A stretch of DNA of 11,755 bases from Chitinophagales bacterium (lineage in GTDB: Bacteria; Bacteroidota; Bacteroidia; Chitinophagales; Saprospiraceae), in contig JAAFHQ010000096.1 of the NCBI GenBank assembly GCA_013298445.1, forward strand, positions 1-11,755, given 5' to 3'. Made by a program: the position numbers and the translations under genes. The number at the start of each line of letters is the position of its first letter. Positions within the stretch are counted from its first letter, which is position 1. The notes beneath the pieces are model-generated. The model ran no database searches. It worked only from the letters and a program-made list of their open reading frames with translations, and was not told the origin of the DNA. Positions 1-6,027 of the stretch are shown piece after piece.

Positions 1-646
1 CATCGTCCAGGCTGAGTTTTCCAGCCTTTTCCAGCAACAAAATGGAAAAAGCAGTAAACTGTTTTGAAACCGAAGCGATGTGGAATACCGTGGAAGGGCT
101 ATTCGGAATATCGTATTCAAGGTTAGCCATTCCGTAACCTTTTTTGTACACAATTGTGCCGTTTTGGACTACTGCTATTGCGGCACCAGGGCTGTCTTTA
201 TTGTCCCAGGGCGCAAAAAGTTCATCCACTTGATCACCAGGAGTAAGCGCCTTCGGTTTGACGAATTTCAAGGTGATGCTATACTTCCCTTTGGATTCAT
301 TTTCCTCCAGTGGTGTAACCTCCACCACGTATTTTCCTTTCTCGTCAGAGTTTAAGGCAAACAATTCTGCCCCATTGTTTCCATTTGGGCTATCAAACTC
401 TTCGATTTTTTTCCCTTTTGGGGTGTAAGTGGTGACTTTTACATCAACACCTTCCTGCATCAATTTTAAAAAAGCAAATTGGTTTTTCTCCAGGCTGACG
501 GAGTATCGGTGTTGCTCCTTCGGAACGATTTCTGCAGAAACTGTTTTGCTTTTTAGCAGCTCCCCTTTTTGGACTTGAGCAAGTGCTTTGGTAAAAAACA
601 AGCATAAAAAAAGGCCAAGAGTCGTGGTGATTTTTAAAACTTTCAT
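1..646 (-). CDS. Secreted serine hydrolase (beta-lactamase/class C-like) with N-terminal beta-sandwich domain; 3' end beyond window
   Basis: The frame opens at the ATG complementary to 644-646 and stays open for 215 codons to the left edge, so the C-terminal part is missing. Residues 1-23 form a Sec signal peptide ending ALA before Q24. Residues about 36-128 look like a small beta-sandwich resembling bacterial pre-peptidase C-terminal (PPC) domains (inference from pattern only). From about 135 the class C beta-lactamase-like fold begins: GAAIAVVQNG, then VYKKGYGMANLEYDIPN, then FHIASVSKQFTA, in which Ser192 and Lys195 are the expected SxxK nucleophile and base. The family includes DD-peptidases, esterases and beta-lactamase-like hydrolases, so the substrate is unknown. 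The likely location is the periplasm or outside. It is divergent from the DUF3667 gene, sharing a 90-base gap. A second, single-domain member of the same family lies at 9570-10838. Confidence 0.88.
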   Translation of the reverse strand, partial: MKVLKITTTLGLFLCLFFTKALAQVQKGELLKSKTVSAEIVPKEQHRYSVSLEKNQFAFLKLMQEGVDVKVTTYTPKGKKIEEFDSPNGNNGAELFALNSDEKGKYVVEVTPLEENESKGKYSITLKFVKPKALTPGDQVDELFAPWDNKDSPGAAIAVVQNGTIVYKKGYGMANLEYDIPNSPSTVFHIASVSKQFTAFSILLLEKAGKLSLDD

Positions 647-689
647 GATTTTTTTGTTTAAAGCTAAGGAAAGGATAAAACGCCATTTT

Positions 690-719
690 TTGCACAAAAC
701 GCAAATAAAACTATCTTAC
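690..719 (+). promoter_or_regulatory. Possible Bacteroidota promoter for the DUF3667 gene
   Basis: A TTG at 690-692, within a T-run, is followed after 19 bases by TATCTTAC at 712-719. This matches six of the eight TAnnTTTG positions of the Bacteroidota -7 box, and the spacing is right. The ATG at 737 is only 17 bases beyond the box, so the leader would be very short. This is motif matching only. Confidence 0.3.
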
Positions 720-736
720 GCCACCAAAGCTCAACG

Positions 737-1501
737 ATGGAAAATCAAGCAGACATCCTTCAATGCAAATCTTGTGCAGCCCCCCTTTCTGGTGTTTATT
801 GCGGCCAGTGTGGACAAAAAACAATCCAGCGTCGCATCACCATGCGTGCAATATTTGATGATATTTTCAGTCAGATCAGCAATGTGGATCACGGGCTTAT
901 TTATACTTTCTTCATGTTGTTTAAAAAGCCAGATCAGGTAGTATTGGATTACCTTGCTGGTAAAACGGTTAAATACAGCTCTCCATTTAGATACCTGATA
1001 TTCTGGACGGCCGTTTCTGCATTGATCTACATTGGATTTGGTTTTTATGATCAACAAGTTGCGGGTATGGGCAACTTGATGCAGCCAAGCGATGACCAAA
1101 AAGTAAATGAATTTACTACCCTGTACAACGATTTGATGAAACAATATTTTCAGGTTGTCTCCATTTTATACATCCCGTTTTTTGCCATTTTCACCCGGGT
1201 TTTTTTCAAAAAATCTGGGCTCAACTACGCCGAACACTTGGTGGCAAATGCCTATTTCAGCGCCCAGGCCTCAATCGTGTTTATGCCAATTCTACTATTT
1301 AACTTGAACATGGATTTGATCACCACGCTGAGCATGCTGATTATGGTTCTGTATTATACTTACGCCATTCGCAAGCTATTTAAACAAGGCTGGATTGCTG
1401 CTTTTTTCAAAGTGGTCTTGATCTATTTGGTGAGCATCTTTTTGTTTTCCATTGTGGCTTCAATTGTTCTTGTTCCGTTTGTTTTTTTGCAAAAACAATA
1501 A
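737..1501 (+). CDS. DUF3667 family zinc-ribbon membrane protein
   Basis: This 254-residue protein starts with a cytosolic zinc-ribbon: Cys10-x2-Cys13, then Cys22-x2-Cys25 (CKSC...CGQCGQK). The stretch that follows (MRAIFDDIFSQISNVDHG, then FFMLFKKPDQVVLDYLAGK and YSSPFRYL) is the pattern of DUF3667 proteins, which are common in Bacteroidota. After residue 80 there are about five hydrophobic segments: FRYLIFWTAVSALIYIG, VVSILYIPFFAIFTRVFF, a long pair around 165-210, and a final helix close to the C-terminus. It is therefore probably an inner-membrane protein with a soluble metal-binding N-terminus. The family has no established function. It is a single gene, divergent from the serine hydrolase to its left and convergent with the TlpA-like gene, 37 bases from that gene's stop. 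The ATG at 737 comes directly before the ribbon, which supports this start. Confidence 0.88.
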   Translation: MENQADILQCKSCAAPLSGVYCGQCGQKTIQRRITMRAIFDDIFSQISNVDHGLIYTFFMLFKKPDQVVLDYLAGKTVKYSSPFRYLIFWTAVSALIYIGFGFYDQQVAGMGNLMQPSDDQKVNEFTTLYNDLMKQYFQVVSILYIPFFAIFTRVFFKKSGLNYAEHLVANAYFSAQASIVFMPILLFNLNMDLITTLSMLIMVLYYTYAIRKLFKQGWIAAFFKVVLIYLVSIFLFSIVASIVLVPFVFLQKQ

Positions 1502-1538
1502 AATTAAAGGCCTGTTTGGTGGGATGTTGATCGCTTAT

Positions 1539-2726
1539 TCATTCTCCCAGGTATTGTGCTACAAACTTGAGCAAGGCTTCGCCATGCAAATTTTTGGCAA
1601 TCACCTTACCGTCTGAATCCAGTAAAAAATTAGCGGGAATGGTCTGAATGCGCAATGCCTCCATCAGGGGGGCATCATCCCCGCGCAAGTGAGAAGCATG
1701 TACCCAGCGGTAGGCACCATCTGCTTCAATCGCTTTTTTCCAGGCGGGTGCGCTGGCATCTAGGGCATAAGCGATGATCTCAAAGCCATTTTTGTGGTGC
1801 TGTTCCCATAGGGGCACCAGAAAATCCCGGTTTTCGCGCCGACAAGGGGCACACCAGGAAGCCCAAAGGTCCAAAAGGGTCAAACGCCGTTTGCCAATGA
1901 GTTGAGCCAAGGTAAGGGTGTCTCCGGCCAGCATCGGTAATTCGGCTTCAGGTAGTTTGTCTCCAATCAATACGGGCAGGCGCTTCCGCTCGCTTTTTTG
2001 GCAGAGTTGAGCCACCCATGCATGACCAGGATGGCTGCTTTGCCATTTTTGACACTGGGAAAAAAGAAATTCGGGGATACGTTCATAATCCTGGTTGGGG
2101 CTCACCCAACGAATGGCCAAAAGTGCAGGCAGTAGCTGGTCGGTTTGTTGCGAAAAGTCAATTAGGCGTTTTTGAAAGTTCAATTTTGCCGCTTCGACTT
2201 CGAGCAATTTTGTTTCTTCGTGCTCCTCGTCCTTGTTTTTGGATAAGAACTGCTGAAAAGCTGCCTGGCGAATGTCTCTTAATTTTAGCAGTGCCACATT
2301 TTCAGGAGAGGGATTTTCGATGGTAAAACTGCTTTGGAATTGGGCCATTGAAGCACTTATTTTGAGCTTGAGCCCATTTTTCCAGATGATCGGACAATAG
2401 TTATCGGTGCTGGGGTCTTCGTTGTTCAAGCGGTTGACAAACTGCTCGCCTTTTTTTTGCACGGCCAGTTCGAGTAGCATGGGCTCGGGGCTATCCGGGA
2501 GTTTGTCAAACACAAAACTGCCATCGGGTTTTACTTTGGCCGAATCGATAACCTGCCCCAAAAAGCTGGTCGCAACTTCATCCAGACTGCGTGGTCGAAT
2601 CAAAAAGAGGGTAGGGGACCACTGCTCATTTAGGGCTAAGCTGATTTTTCCGGAAAGTGGTGCCTGGCCAGAGCAATTGGTGTGCAAAGGAAGCAGTAGC
2701 AAAAGGAGATAAGTAATCTTTTTCAT
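1539..2726 (-). CDS. TlpA-like thiol-disulfide oxidoreductase (thioredoxin fold), exported
   Basis: The protein has 395 residues. Residues 1-20 are a signal sequence (MKK, then a Leu-rich core) ending LHTNC-SGQ. Cys18 could be lipidated, but Asn before the Cys is not a standard lipobox residue, so lipoprotein status is uncertain. Residues about 24-255 are a poorly conserved N-terminal domain like those on many Bacteroidota TlpA-like proteins. The C-terminal 130 residues are a thioredoxin fold: GDKLPEAELPML, then LLDLWASWCAPC with redox Cys292 and Cys295, and the cis-proline loop TIPANFLLD with Pro364. The family reduces or isomerises disulfides of exported proteins or cytochromes in the periplasm. 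Further cysteines at about 109, 229 and 241 are unusual. It lies 24 bases downstream of the MBL-fold gene on the same strand and is probably the last gene of that operon. Confidence 0.9.
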   Translation of the reverse strand: MKKITYLLLLLLPLHTNCSGQAPLSGKISLALNEQWSPTLFLIRPRSLDEVATSFLGQVIDSAKVKPDGSFVFDKLPDSPEPMLLELAVQKKGEQFVNRLNNEDPSTDNYCPIIWKNGLKLKISASMAQFQSSFTIENPSPENVALLKLRDIRQAAFQQFLSKNKDEEHEETKLLEVEAAKLNFQKRLIDFSQQTDQLLPALLAIRWVSPNQDYERIPEFLFSQCQKWQSSHPGHAWVAQLCQKSERKRLPVLIGDKLPEAELPMLAGDTLTLAQLIGKRRLTLLDLWASWCAPCRRENRDFLVPLWEQHHKNGFEIIAYALDASAPAWKKAIEADGAYRWVHASHLRGDDAPLMEALRIQTIPANFLLDSDGKVIAKNLHGEALLKFVAQYLGE

Positions 2727-2750
2727 GGGCTCACATAAAGTTGGATCAAT

Positions 2751-3848
2751 TCATTGCACCATTTTCCACCATTCACTAAAAACCTGTCCTGTTTCTTGCA
2801 GGTTCACCCCCTCACCAATCATGGGCGTAACCAAAGGTACATGATAGCCACTATTCAAGCGGGTGATTTCCGTCAATGGCTCATACCAGGGATGCATGGC
2901 CAGGGCAAACTTGGACGAGTGAACGGGCATCAGGCGTTTGGCTTTTAAGGCTTTGGCTGCTTTTAAGGTTTCTTCAGGAAAGCAATGAATCTCTTGCCAG
3001 GCCGGGTTGTACTGACCGTTTTCGAGAATAGCCAAATCAATGGGGCCAAACTGGTCGCCAATTTTTGCAAAGTGATCCCCATAACCGCTGTCACCTCCGA
3101 GGTAAAATTTTCCATTCGGACTTTCCAACAAAAAGGAAAGCCAGAGGGTATTGTTGCGCTTGAACGTACGCCCTGAAAAGTGACGGGTTGGTAAGGTATG
3201 CAGGGTCATACCTTTTTCCAGAATAAGGCTTTCATTCCAGTCTTTTTCAATGATCTGGTCAGCTGGGTAACCCCAACGTTCTAGATGAGCACCCACTCCC
3301 AAACCACATATCACAGCTTGTACCTTGTCTTTCAACGCTTTTACCGTTTGGTAATCAAGATGGTCGTAATGGTCGTGGGTAATCAGCAGATAGTCAATAG
3401 CTGGTACATCTTCCACCGTATAGAGGTCGCTGCCTTTAAAAGCTTGGTTTGAGCCTGGAATCGGAGACGCATTGCCACTAAAAACTGGATCAACCAGCAG
3501 TTTCAGGCCTCCGATTTGGAGGAAATAGGATGAATGACCAAACCAGACCAAGACGCCCGCATCAGCAGACAATTGCTGCAAATCGGTAAAAGCAGAGGGT
3601 ATGCTTTCTTTTGGCTTCAAATCGGGCTTTTTGCCAAAGAGAAAACTGTAAAGTACGCCTCCAAATGAATGCCCTTCGGAGAATGTGCCAGTAGCTTCCT
3701 CGTTGACAAAGGCACCGTCTTGATAATGTGGGGATTGTTTGATGCGTTGTAACCTTTCACCCCCAGGCGCTTTCCCGAATTGGGGCAGTTGCAGAAACAA
3801 TATAACGAAGCCAACAAACAACAAAAGAATGAATAGGAGAATGAGCAT
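2751..3848 (-). CDS. MBL-fold metallo-hydrolase, NAPE-PLD/UlaG-like, membrane-anchored
   Basis: The protein has 365 residues. Residues 1-21 are one hydrophobic helix, probably an uncleaved inner-membrane anchor. The metallo-beta-lactamase core starts near residue 98 with VWFGHSSYFLQIGGLKLLVDPVFS. The metal site is THDHYDHLD, giving His158, His160, Asp162 and His163. Further ligands are His223 (TRHFSGR), Asp253 (GGDSGYGDHF) and His310 (MPVHSSKFALAMHPW). This set and order match the dinuclear zinc site of the N-acyl-phosphatidylethanolamine phospholipase D branch. The N-terminal GTFSEGHSFGGVL region is also typical of the bacterial NAPE-PLD-like proteins. A phosphodiester or lipid substrate is plausible, but a UlaG-type lactonase or a general hydrolase cannot be excluded. 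It lies 36 bases after the YdeI-like gene and 24 bases before the TlpA-like gene, all on one strand. Confidence 0.9.
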   Translation of the reverse strand: MLILLFILLLFVGFVILFLQLPQFGKAPGGERLQRIKQSPHYQDGAFVNEEATGTFSEGHSFGGVLYSFLFGKKPDLKPKESIPSAFTDLQQLSADAGVLVWFGHSSYFLQIGGLKLLVDPVFSGNASPIPGSNQAFKGSDLYTVEDVPAIDYLLITHDHYDHLDYQTVKALKDKVQAVICGLGVGAHLERWGYPADQIIEKDWNESLILEKGMTLHTLPTRHFSGRTFKRNNTLWLSFLLESPNGKFYLGGDSGYGDHFAKIGDQFGPIDLAILENGQYNPAWQEIHCFPEETLKAAKALKAKRLMPVHSSKFALAMHPWYEPLTEITRLNSGYHVPLVTPMIGEGVNLQETGQVFSEWWKMVQ

Positions 3849-3884
3849 GGTATTGTTGAATGGTGAAAAAATGGTTTAGTGACC

Positions 3885-4394
3885 TTATTCTTGATTAACC
3901 CAATCGTAAAATTTCAAGCCATTCTCTAAACGATCAATGGCTTTTTGAATTCTTTCCACCTTGGTTTCCATTTTTTTGGCACCCTCGATCCAGTCAATGT
4001 AGTATTTCTGGTTGCTTTCTGAAAGGGATGAAAAGAATTTATGGGCCTGGGGTGCGTCCAGTAAACAAGCCAATATTTCGTCTGGCACAACCACCGGCGA
4101 AGGATCGTAAAACAAAACCACATGTACATAGTCGCCTTCTTTTTTGCCAATTTTTTTGCGCACCGCCGCATTCAGTGGCAAAAACATCCGCTGATCCTTC
4201 ATGGGCAATAGGTTGTACTGCTTGAGCTCGTAGGAATCAATGAAGCCGCGCACCCGGATGGTGCCCCCACGGGCTTTGTACTCGGGCGGAATGCCTGGAA
4301 TAATCACATAAGTCCAATTGCTCATGTCAAAACCACTTTGCGCTGCCCTTTTTTCGATTAAAAATTGTTTGTCGACGAGAGGTACTTGGGACAT
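3885..4394 (-). CDS. YdeI/OmpD-associated family protein with DUF1905 domain
   Basis: This is a 169-residue soluble protein without a signal peptide. Residues about 10-100 fit DUF1905, a small beta-barrel-like domain (YVIIPGIPPEYKARGG, then GTIRVRGFIDSYELKQYNLLP, RMFLPLNAAVRKKIGKKEGD and YVHVVLFYD). The C-terminal part (VPDEILACLLDAPQAHKFFSSLSES, then YIDWIEGAKKMETKVERIQKAIDRLENG) fits the YdeI/OmpD-associated helical domain. Members of that family have been linked to outer-membrane protein function and peptide or bacteriocin tolerance in enterobacteria, but the biochemical role is unknown. It is the first gene of the minus-strand cluster. A strong -7 box ends 16 bases upstream of the ATG at 4394, which supports this start. 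Confidence 0.88.
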   Translation of the reverse strand: MSQVPLVDKQFLIEKRAAQSGFDMSNWTYVIIPGIPPEYKARGGTIRVRGFIDSYELKQYNLLPMKDQRMFLPLNAAVRKKIGKKEGDYVHVVLFYDPSPVVVPDEILACLLDAPQAHKFFSSLSESNQKYYIDWIEGAKKMETKVERIQKAIDRLENGLKFYDWVNQE

Positions 4395-4410
4395 AGTGTT
4401 TGATTTAGCG

Positions 4411-4444
4411 CAAAGATAAGTTGTTGAAGTATAATTTTAACAAA
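4411..4444 (-). promoter_or_regulatory. Bacteroidota-type promoter for the YdeI-MBL-TlpA cluster
   Basis: On the minus strand, TTTG (complement of 4441-4444) is followed after 22 bases by TATCTTTG (complement of 4411-4418). The latter is a perfect match to the TAnnTTTG -7 consensus. The spacer is a few bases longer than typical. The ATG lies 16 bases downstream, giving a short leader. The placement directly ahead of the first gene of the cluster supports it. No transcription data are available. Confidence 0.5.
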
Positions 4445-4500
4445 TAGGAAAAATCACCGTGGCTTGGGCCTTTTATCAAGTTTTATGTCATTTATTTGCT

Positions 4501-4508
4501 TAATTTTG
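4501..4508 (+). promoter_or_regulatory. Possible -7 box for the slipin-DoxX pair
   Basis: TAATTTTG matches TAnnTTTG exactly. It would leave a leader of about 60 bases before the ATG at 4573. I see no convincing TTTG -33 element at normal distance; the best candidate is a TTTT about 16 bases upstream. The call therefore rests on one box and on the position ahead of the pair. Confidence 0.35.
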
Positions 4509-4572
4509 AACCTGTTTTTGCTCATCGAGCTCAACTTTTCAGGTCAAAAAGTTAGGCGAAAAAACCAACACA

Positions 4573-5328
4573 ATGACACTTTTACCCTACCTCGGTCTCC
4601 TTGTTGCCATTTTATTGTCCGGCCTACGCATTGCCCAGGAATACCAGCGAGCCATCGTGTTTCGGCTGGGGCGTTTCCAGTCCATCAAAGGCCCCGGCTT
4701 ATATTGGCTCATTCCCTTCATTGAAAGGCAGCAAAAGGTGGACATCCGCACCAAAACGGTAGACCTGGAGCAACAAGAAACCATCACCAAAGACAGCGTG
4801 ACCATCAAAGTGAATGCGGTACTTTGGTTCAAAATCACCAACCCTGAAGACGCCATCATCCGAGTGGCCAATTACAACATGGCGGTATATCAATTTTCGG
4901 TTACTGCCCTGCGCAACATCATTGGTCAACACACCCTTGATGAGGTGCTGCGGGAAAGGGAGCAAATCAACGGGACCTTACAAAAAATTGTCGATGCTGC
5001 CACCCAACCCTGGGGCATCAAAATTGAAATGGTAGAGATGAAGGATGTAGAAATTCCAGAAGGGATGCAAAGGGCCATGGCGCGCGAAGCTGAAGCCATC
5101 CGCGAAAAAAGGGCCCGTATTGTCAAAGCAGAAGCAGAATTGGAAGCATCCATCAAATTGACCCAAGGTGCCAAAGAAATGGAAGGCAGTACGATAGCCC
5201 TTGAACTGCGACGCATGCAAATGCTTGCTGAAATTGGCATCGACAACAACACGACCACCATTGTAATGATTCCTTCAGAATTCATGAACGCAGCCAGGAG
5301 TGTAACTGAGCTGCTGGCGAAAAAATAA
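4573..5328 (+). CDS. Slipin family (stomatin-like, SPFH/Band 7) membrane protein
   Basis: The protein has 251 residues, a usual size for slipins. Residues 1-20 form one hydrophobic N-terminal segment, which anchors SPFH proteins in the membrane. The SPFH domain follows at about 22-185: QEYQRAIVFRLGRF, then KGPGLYWLIPFIE, VDIRTKTVDL, TKDSVTIKVNAVLWFKI, ALRNIIGQHTLDEVLRERE, and IEMVEMKDVEIPEGMQRAMA. Residues about 185-220 (AREAEAIREKRARIVKAEAE onward) form the Ala/Glu-rich coiled coil that drives oligomer assembly. Slipins form cage-like rings on membranes and act as scaffolds. Many bacterial slipins sit beside an NfeD partner with a protease-like domain. None is present here; the next gene encodes a DoxX-like protein. 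No Shine-Dalgarno sequence is visible, and the start is chosen because it precedes the anchor helix directly. Confidence 0.93.
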   Translation: MTLLPYLGLLVAILLSGLRIAQEYQRAIVFRLGRFQSIKGPGLYWLIPFIERQQKVDIRTKTVDLEQQETITKDSVTIKVNAVLWFKITNPEDAIIRVANYNMAVYQFSVTALRNIIGQHTLDEVLREREQINGTLQKIVDAATQPWGIKIEMVEMKDVEIPEGMQRAMAREAEAIREKRARIVKAEAELEASIKLTQGAKEMEGSTIALELRRMQMLAEIGIDNNTTTIVMIPSEFMNAARSVTELLAKK

Positions 5329-5338
5329 ATCAAACCGA

Positions 5339-5713
5339 ATGAAAATCTTTACGTTAGTGTTAACCATTCTATTGGGGCTACTCATGGTTTTGGGAGGTGT
5401 TTCGCACTTTATGAATCCGTTGATGTATGCCGGGTTTTTTCCTGAATTTCTACTGAATGACGCCCTCAATATTGTCGCAGGAGTGGTAGAAATTGGCCTT
5501 GGCCTTGGTGCAATGATTCCCCGTTTCCGGCATTATGCTACACTTGGTATCCTTGTGTTGATGGTGCTGTTTTTACCCTTACACGTGATTGATGTGTTTA
5601 GGGGCGACCCAGCAGTAGGAAGCCACCAAGCGGCCTTGATCAGGTTGCCAGTGCAGTTTGTATTCATTTTTTGGGCCTGGTTTTGTTACAGGAACAGCGG
5701 CAAAAAAGCCTAA
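5339..5713 (+). CDS. DoxX-like small four-helix membrane protein
   Basis: The protein has 124 residues, nearly all hydrophobic, with about four predicted helices at 1-23, 42-60, 66-85 and 102-118. The motif GGVSHFMNP, then YAGFFPEFL, NIVAGVVEIGLGLGAMIPRFR and LFLPLHVIDVFRG is characteristic of the DoxX-like/COG4270 group. Those proteins are small inner-membrane proteins of uncertain role, some linked to quinone-dependent or thiosulfate and redox metabolism. It starts 10 bases after the slipin stop, so the two genes are probably cotranscribed. The stop is followed 11 bases later by the palindromic element at 5725-6011, which probably ends the transcript. Confidence 0.85.
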   Translation: MKIFTLVLTILLGLLMVLGGVSHFMNPLMYAGFFPEFLLNDALNIVAGVVEIGLGLGAMIPRFRHYATLGILVLMVLFLPLHVIDVFRGDPAVGSHQAALIRLPVQFVFIFWAWFCYRNSGKKA

Positions 5714-5723
5714 GTAGTGGAGC

Positions 5724-5769
5724 AAAAAAAAACATGAGTCATACCGAATTTTTGAAAAGTCAAAATCGG
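5724..5769 (-). terminator. Weak terminator-like hairpin at the left end of the element, minus direction
   Basis: Read on the minus strand, CCGATTTT (complement of 5762-5769) can pair with the complement of 5744-5753 with one bulged base. About eleven bases further comes a run of nine T (complement of 5724-5732). It mirrors the right-hand terminator but is imperfect. It could stop transcripts coming from the transglutaminase-like gene. Confidence 0.3.
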
Positions 5770-6011
5770 GCATAAACCTAATCGCGGAGCGATTGAATTT
5801 ATCATAGCCCCGGTCGTCCGGGGTAAATAGTTGGGTCAAATTGGCGGCAACCACGGCAGTGGTTGAACTCAATTGAGCTAAAAGTTCAACCGCATCCGCG
5901 GTTGCGAAACCTTTTGCTACCAAAATAACCCCGGACGACCGGGGCTATGATAAATTCAACCGCATCCGCGGTTTGTCATCCCAAAAATTCGGGATGACTC
6001 ATGTTTTTTTT
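5725..6011. repeat. Nested palindromic intergenic element, REP/BIME- or MITE-like, between convergent genes
   Basis: The stretch folds back on itself through three concentric inverted pairs. The outer pair is 5725-5754 with 5982-6011 (29 of 30 match). The middle pair is 5793-5824 with 5928-5959 (32 of 32). The inner pair is 5847-5869 with 5883-5905 (19 of 23). Each arm also holds its own small hairpins: 5780-5794 (AATCGC/GCGATT), 5808-5823 (CCCCGG-TCGT-CCGGGG), 5848-5865 (CAACCAC/GTGGTTG), 5887-5904 (CAACCGC/GCGGTTG), 5929-5944 and 5958-5973. Hairpins that correspond between arms differ in sequence but keep their pairing. A 19-base direct repeat occurs at 5885-5903 and 5955-5973. The outer ends are an A-run and a T-run. 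No transposase, target-site duplication or credible coding frame is visible. It fills almost the whole 314-base gap. Its class is inferred from structure alone. Confidence 0.8.
5975..6011 (+). terminator. Terminator-like hairpin at the right end of the palindromic element
   Basis: GTCATCCC (5975-5982) pairs perfectly with GGGATGAC (5991-5998) around an 8-base loop. Five bases later comes a run of eight T (6004-6011). This resembles an intrinsic terminator for transcripts of the slipin-DoxX pair, although the hairpin is more than 260 bases beyond the DoxX stop and the T-run does not follow the stem directly. Confidence 0.5.
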
Positions 6012-6027
6012 GCCACTAAACCTTACT

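Noticed and set aside
731..1144. Minus-strand open frame of 137 codons
   Set aside because: It is antisense to the DUF3667 gene, which has a zinc ribbon and membrane helices; no independent support.
1502..1538. Terminator between the convergent DUF3667 and TlpA-like genes
   Set aside because: The 37 bases hold no stable stem followed by a T-run on either strand.
4926..5333. Minus-strand open frame of 135 codons
   Set aside because: It is the mirror of the slipin gene, and its Ser/Met-rich product is an artefact of the opposite strand.
5579..5923. Minus-strand open frame of 114 codons across the palindromic element
   Set aside because: It reads through repeat arms and into the antisense of the DoxX-like gene. 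Inverted repeats often stay open by chance, and the product resembles no family.
5885..5973. CRISPR-like array from the repeated 19-base units
   Set aside because: There are only two direct copies, they belong to an inverted-repeat design, no regular spacers exist and no cas gene is near.
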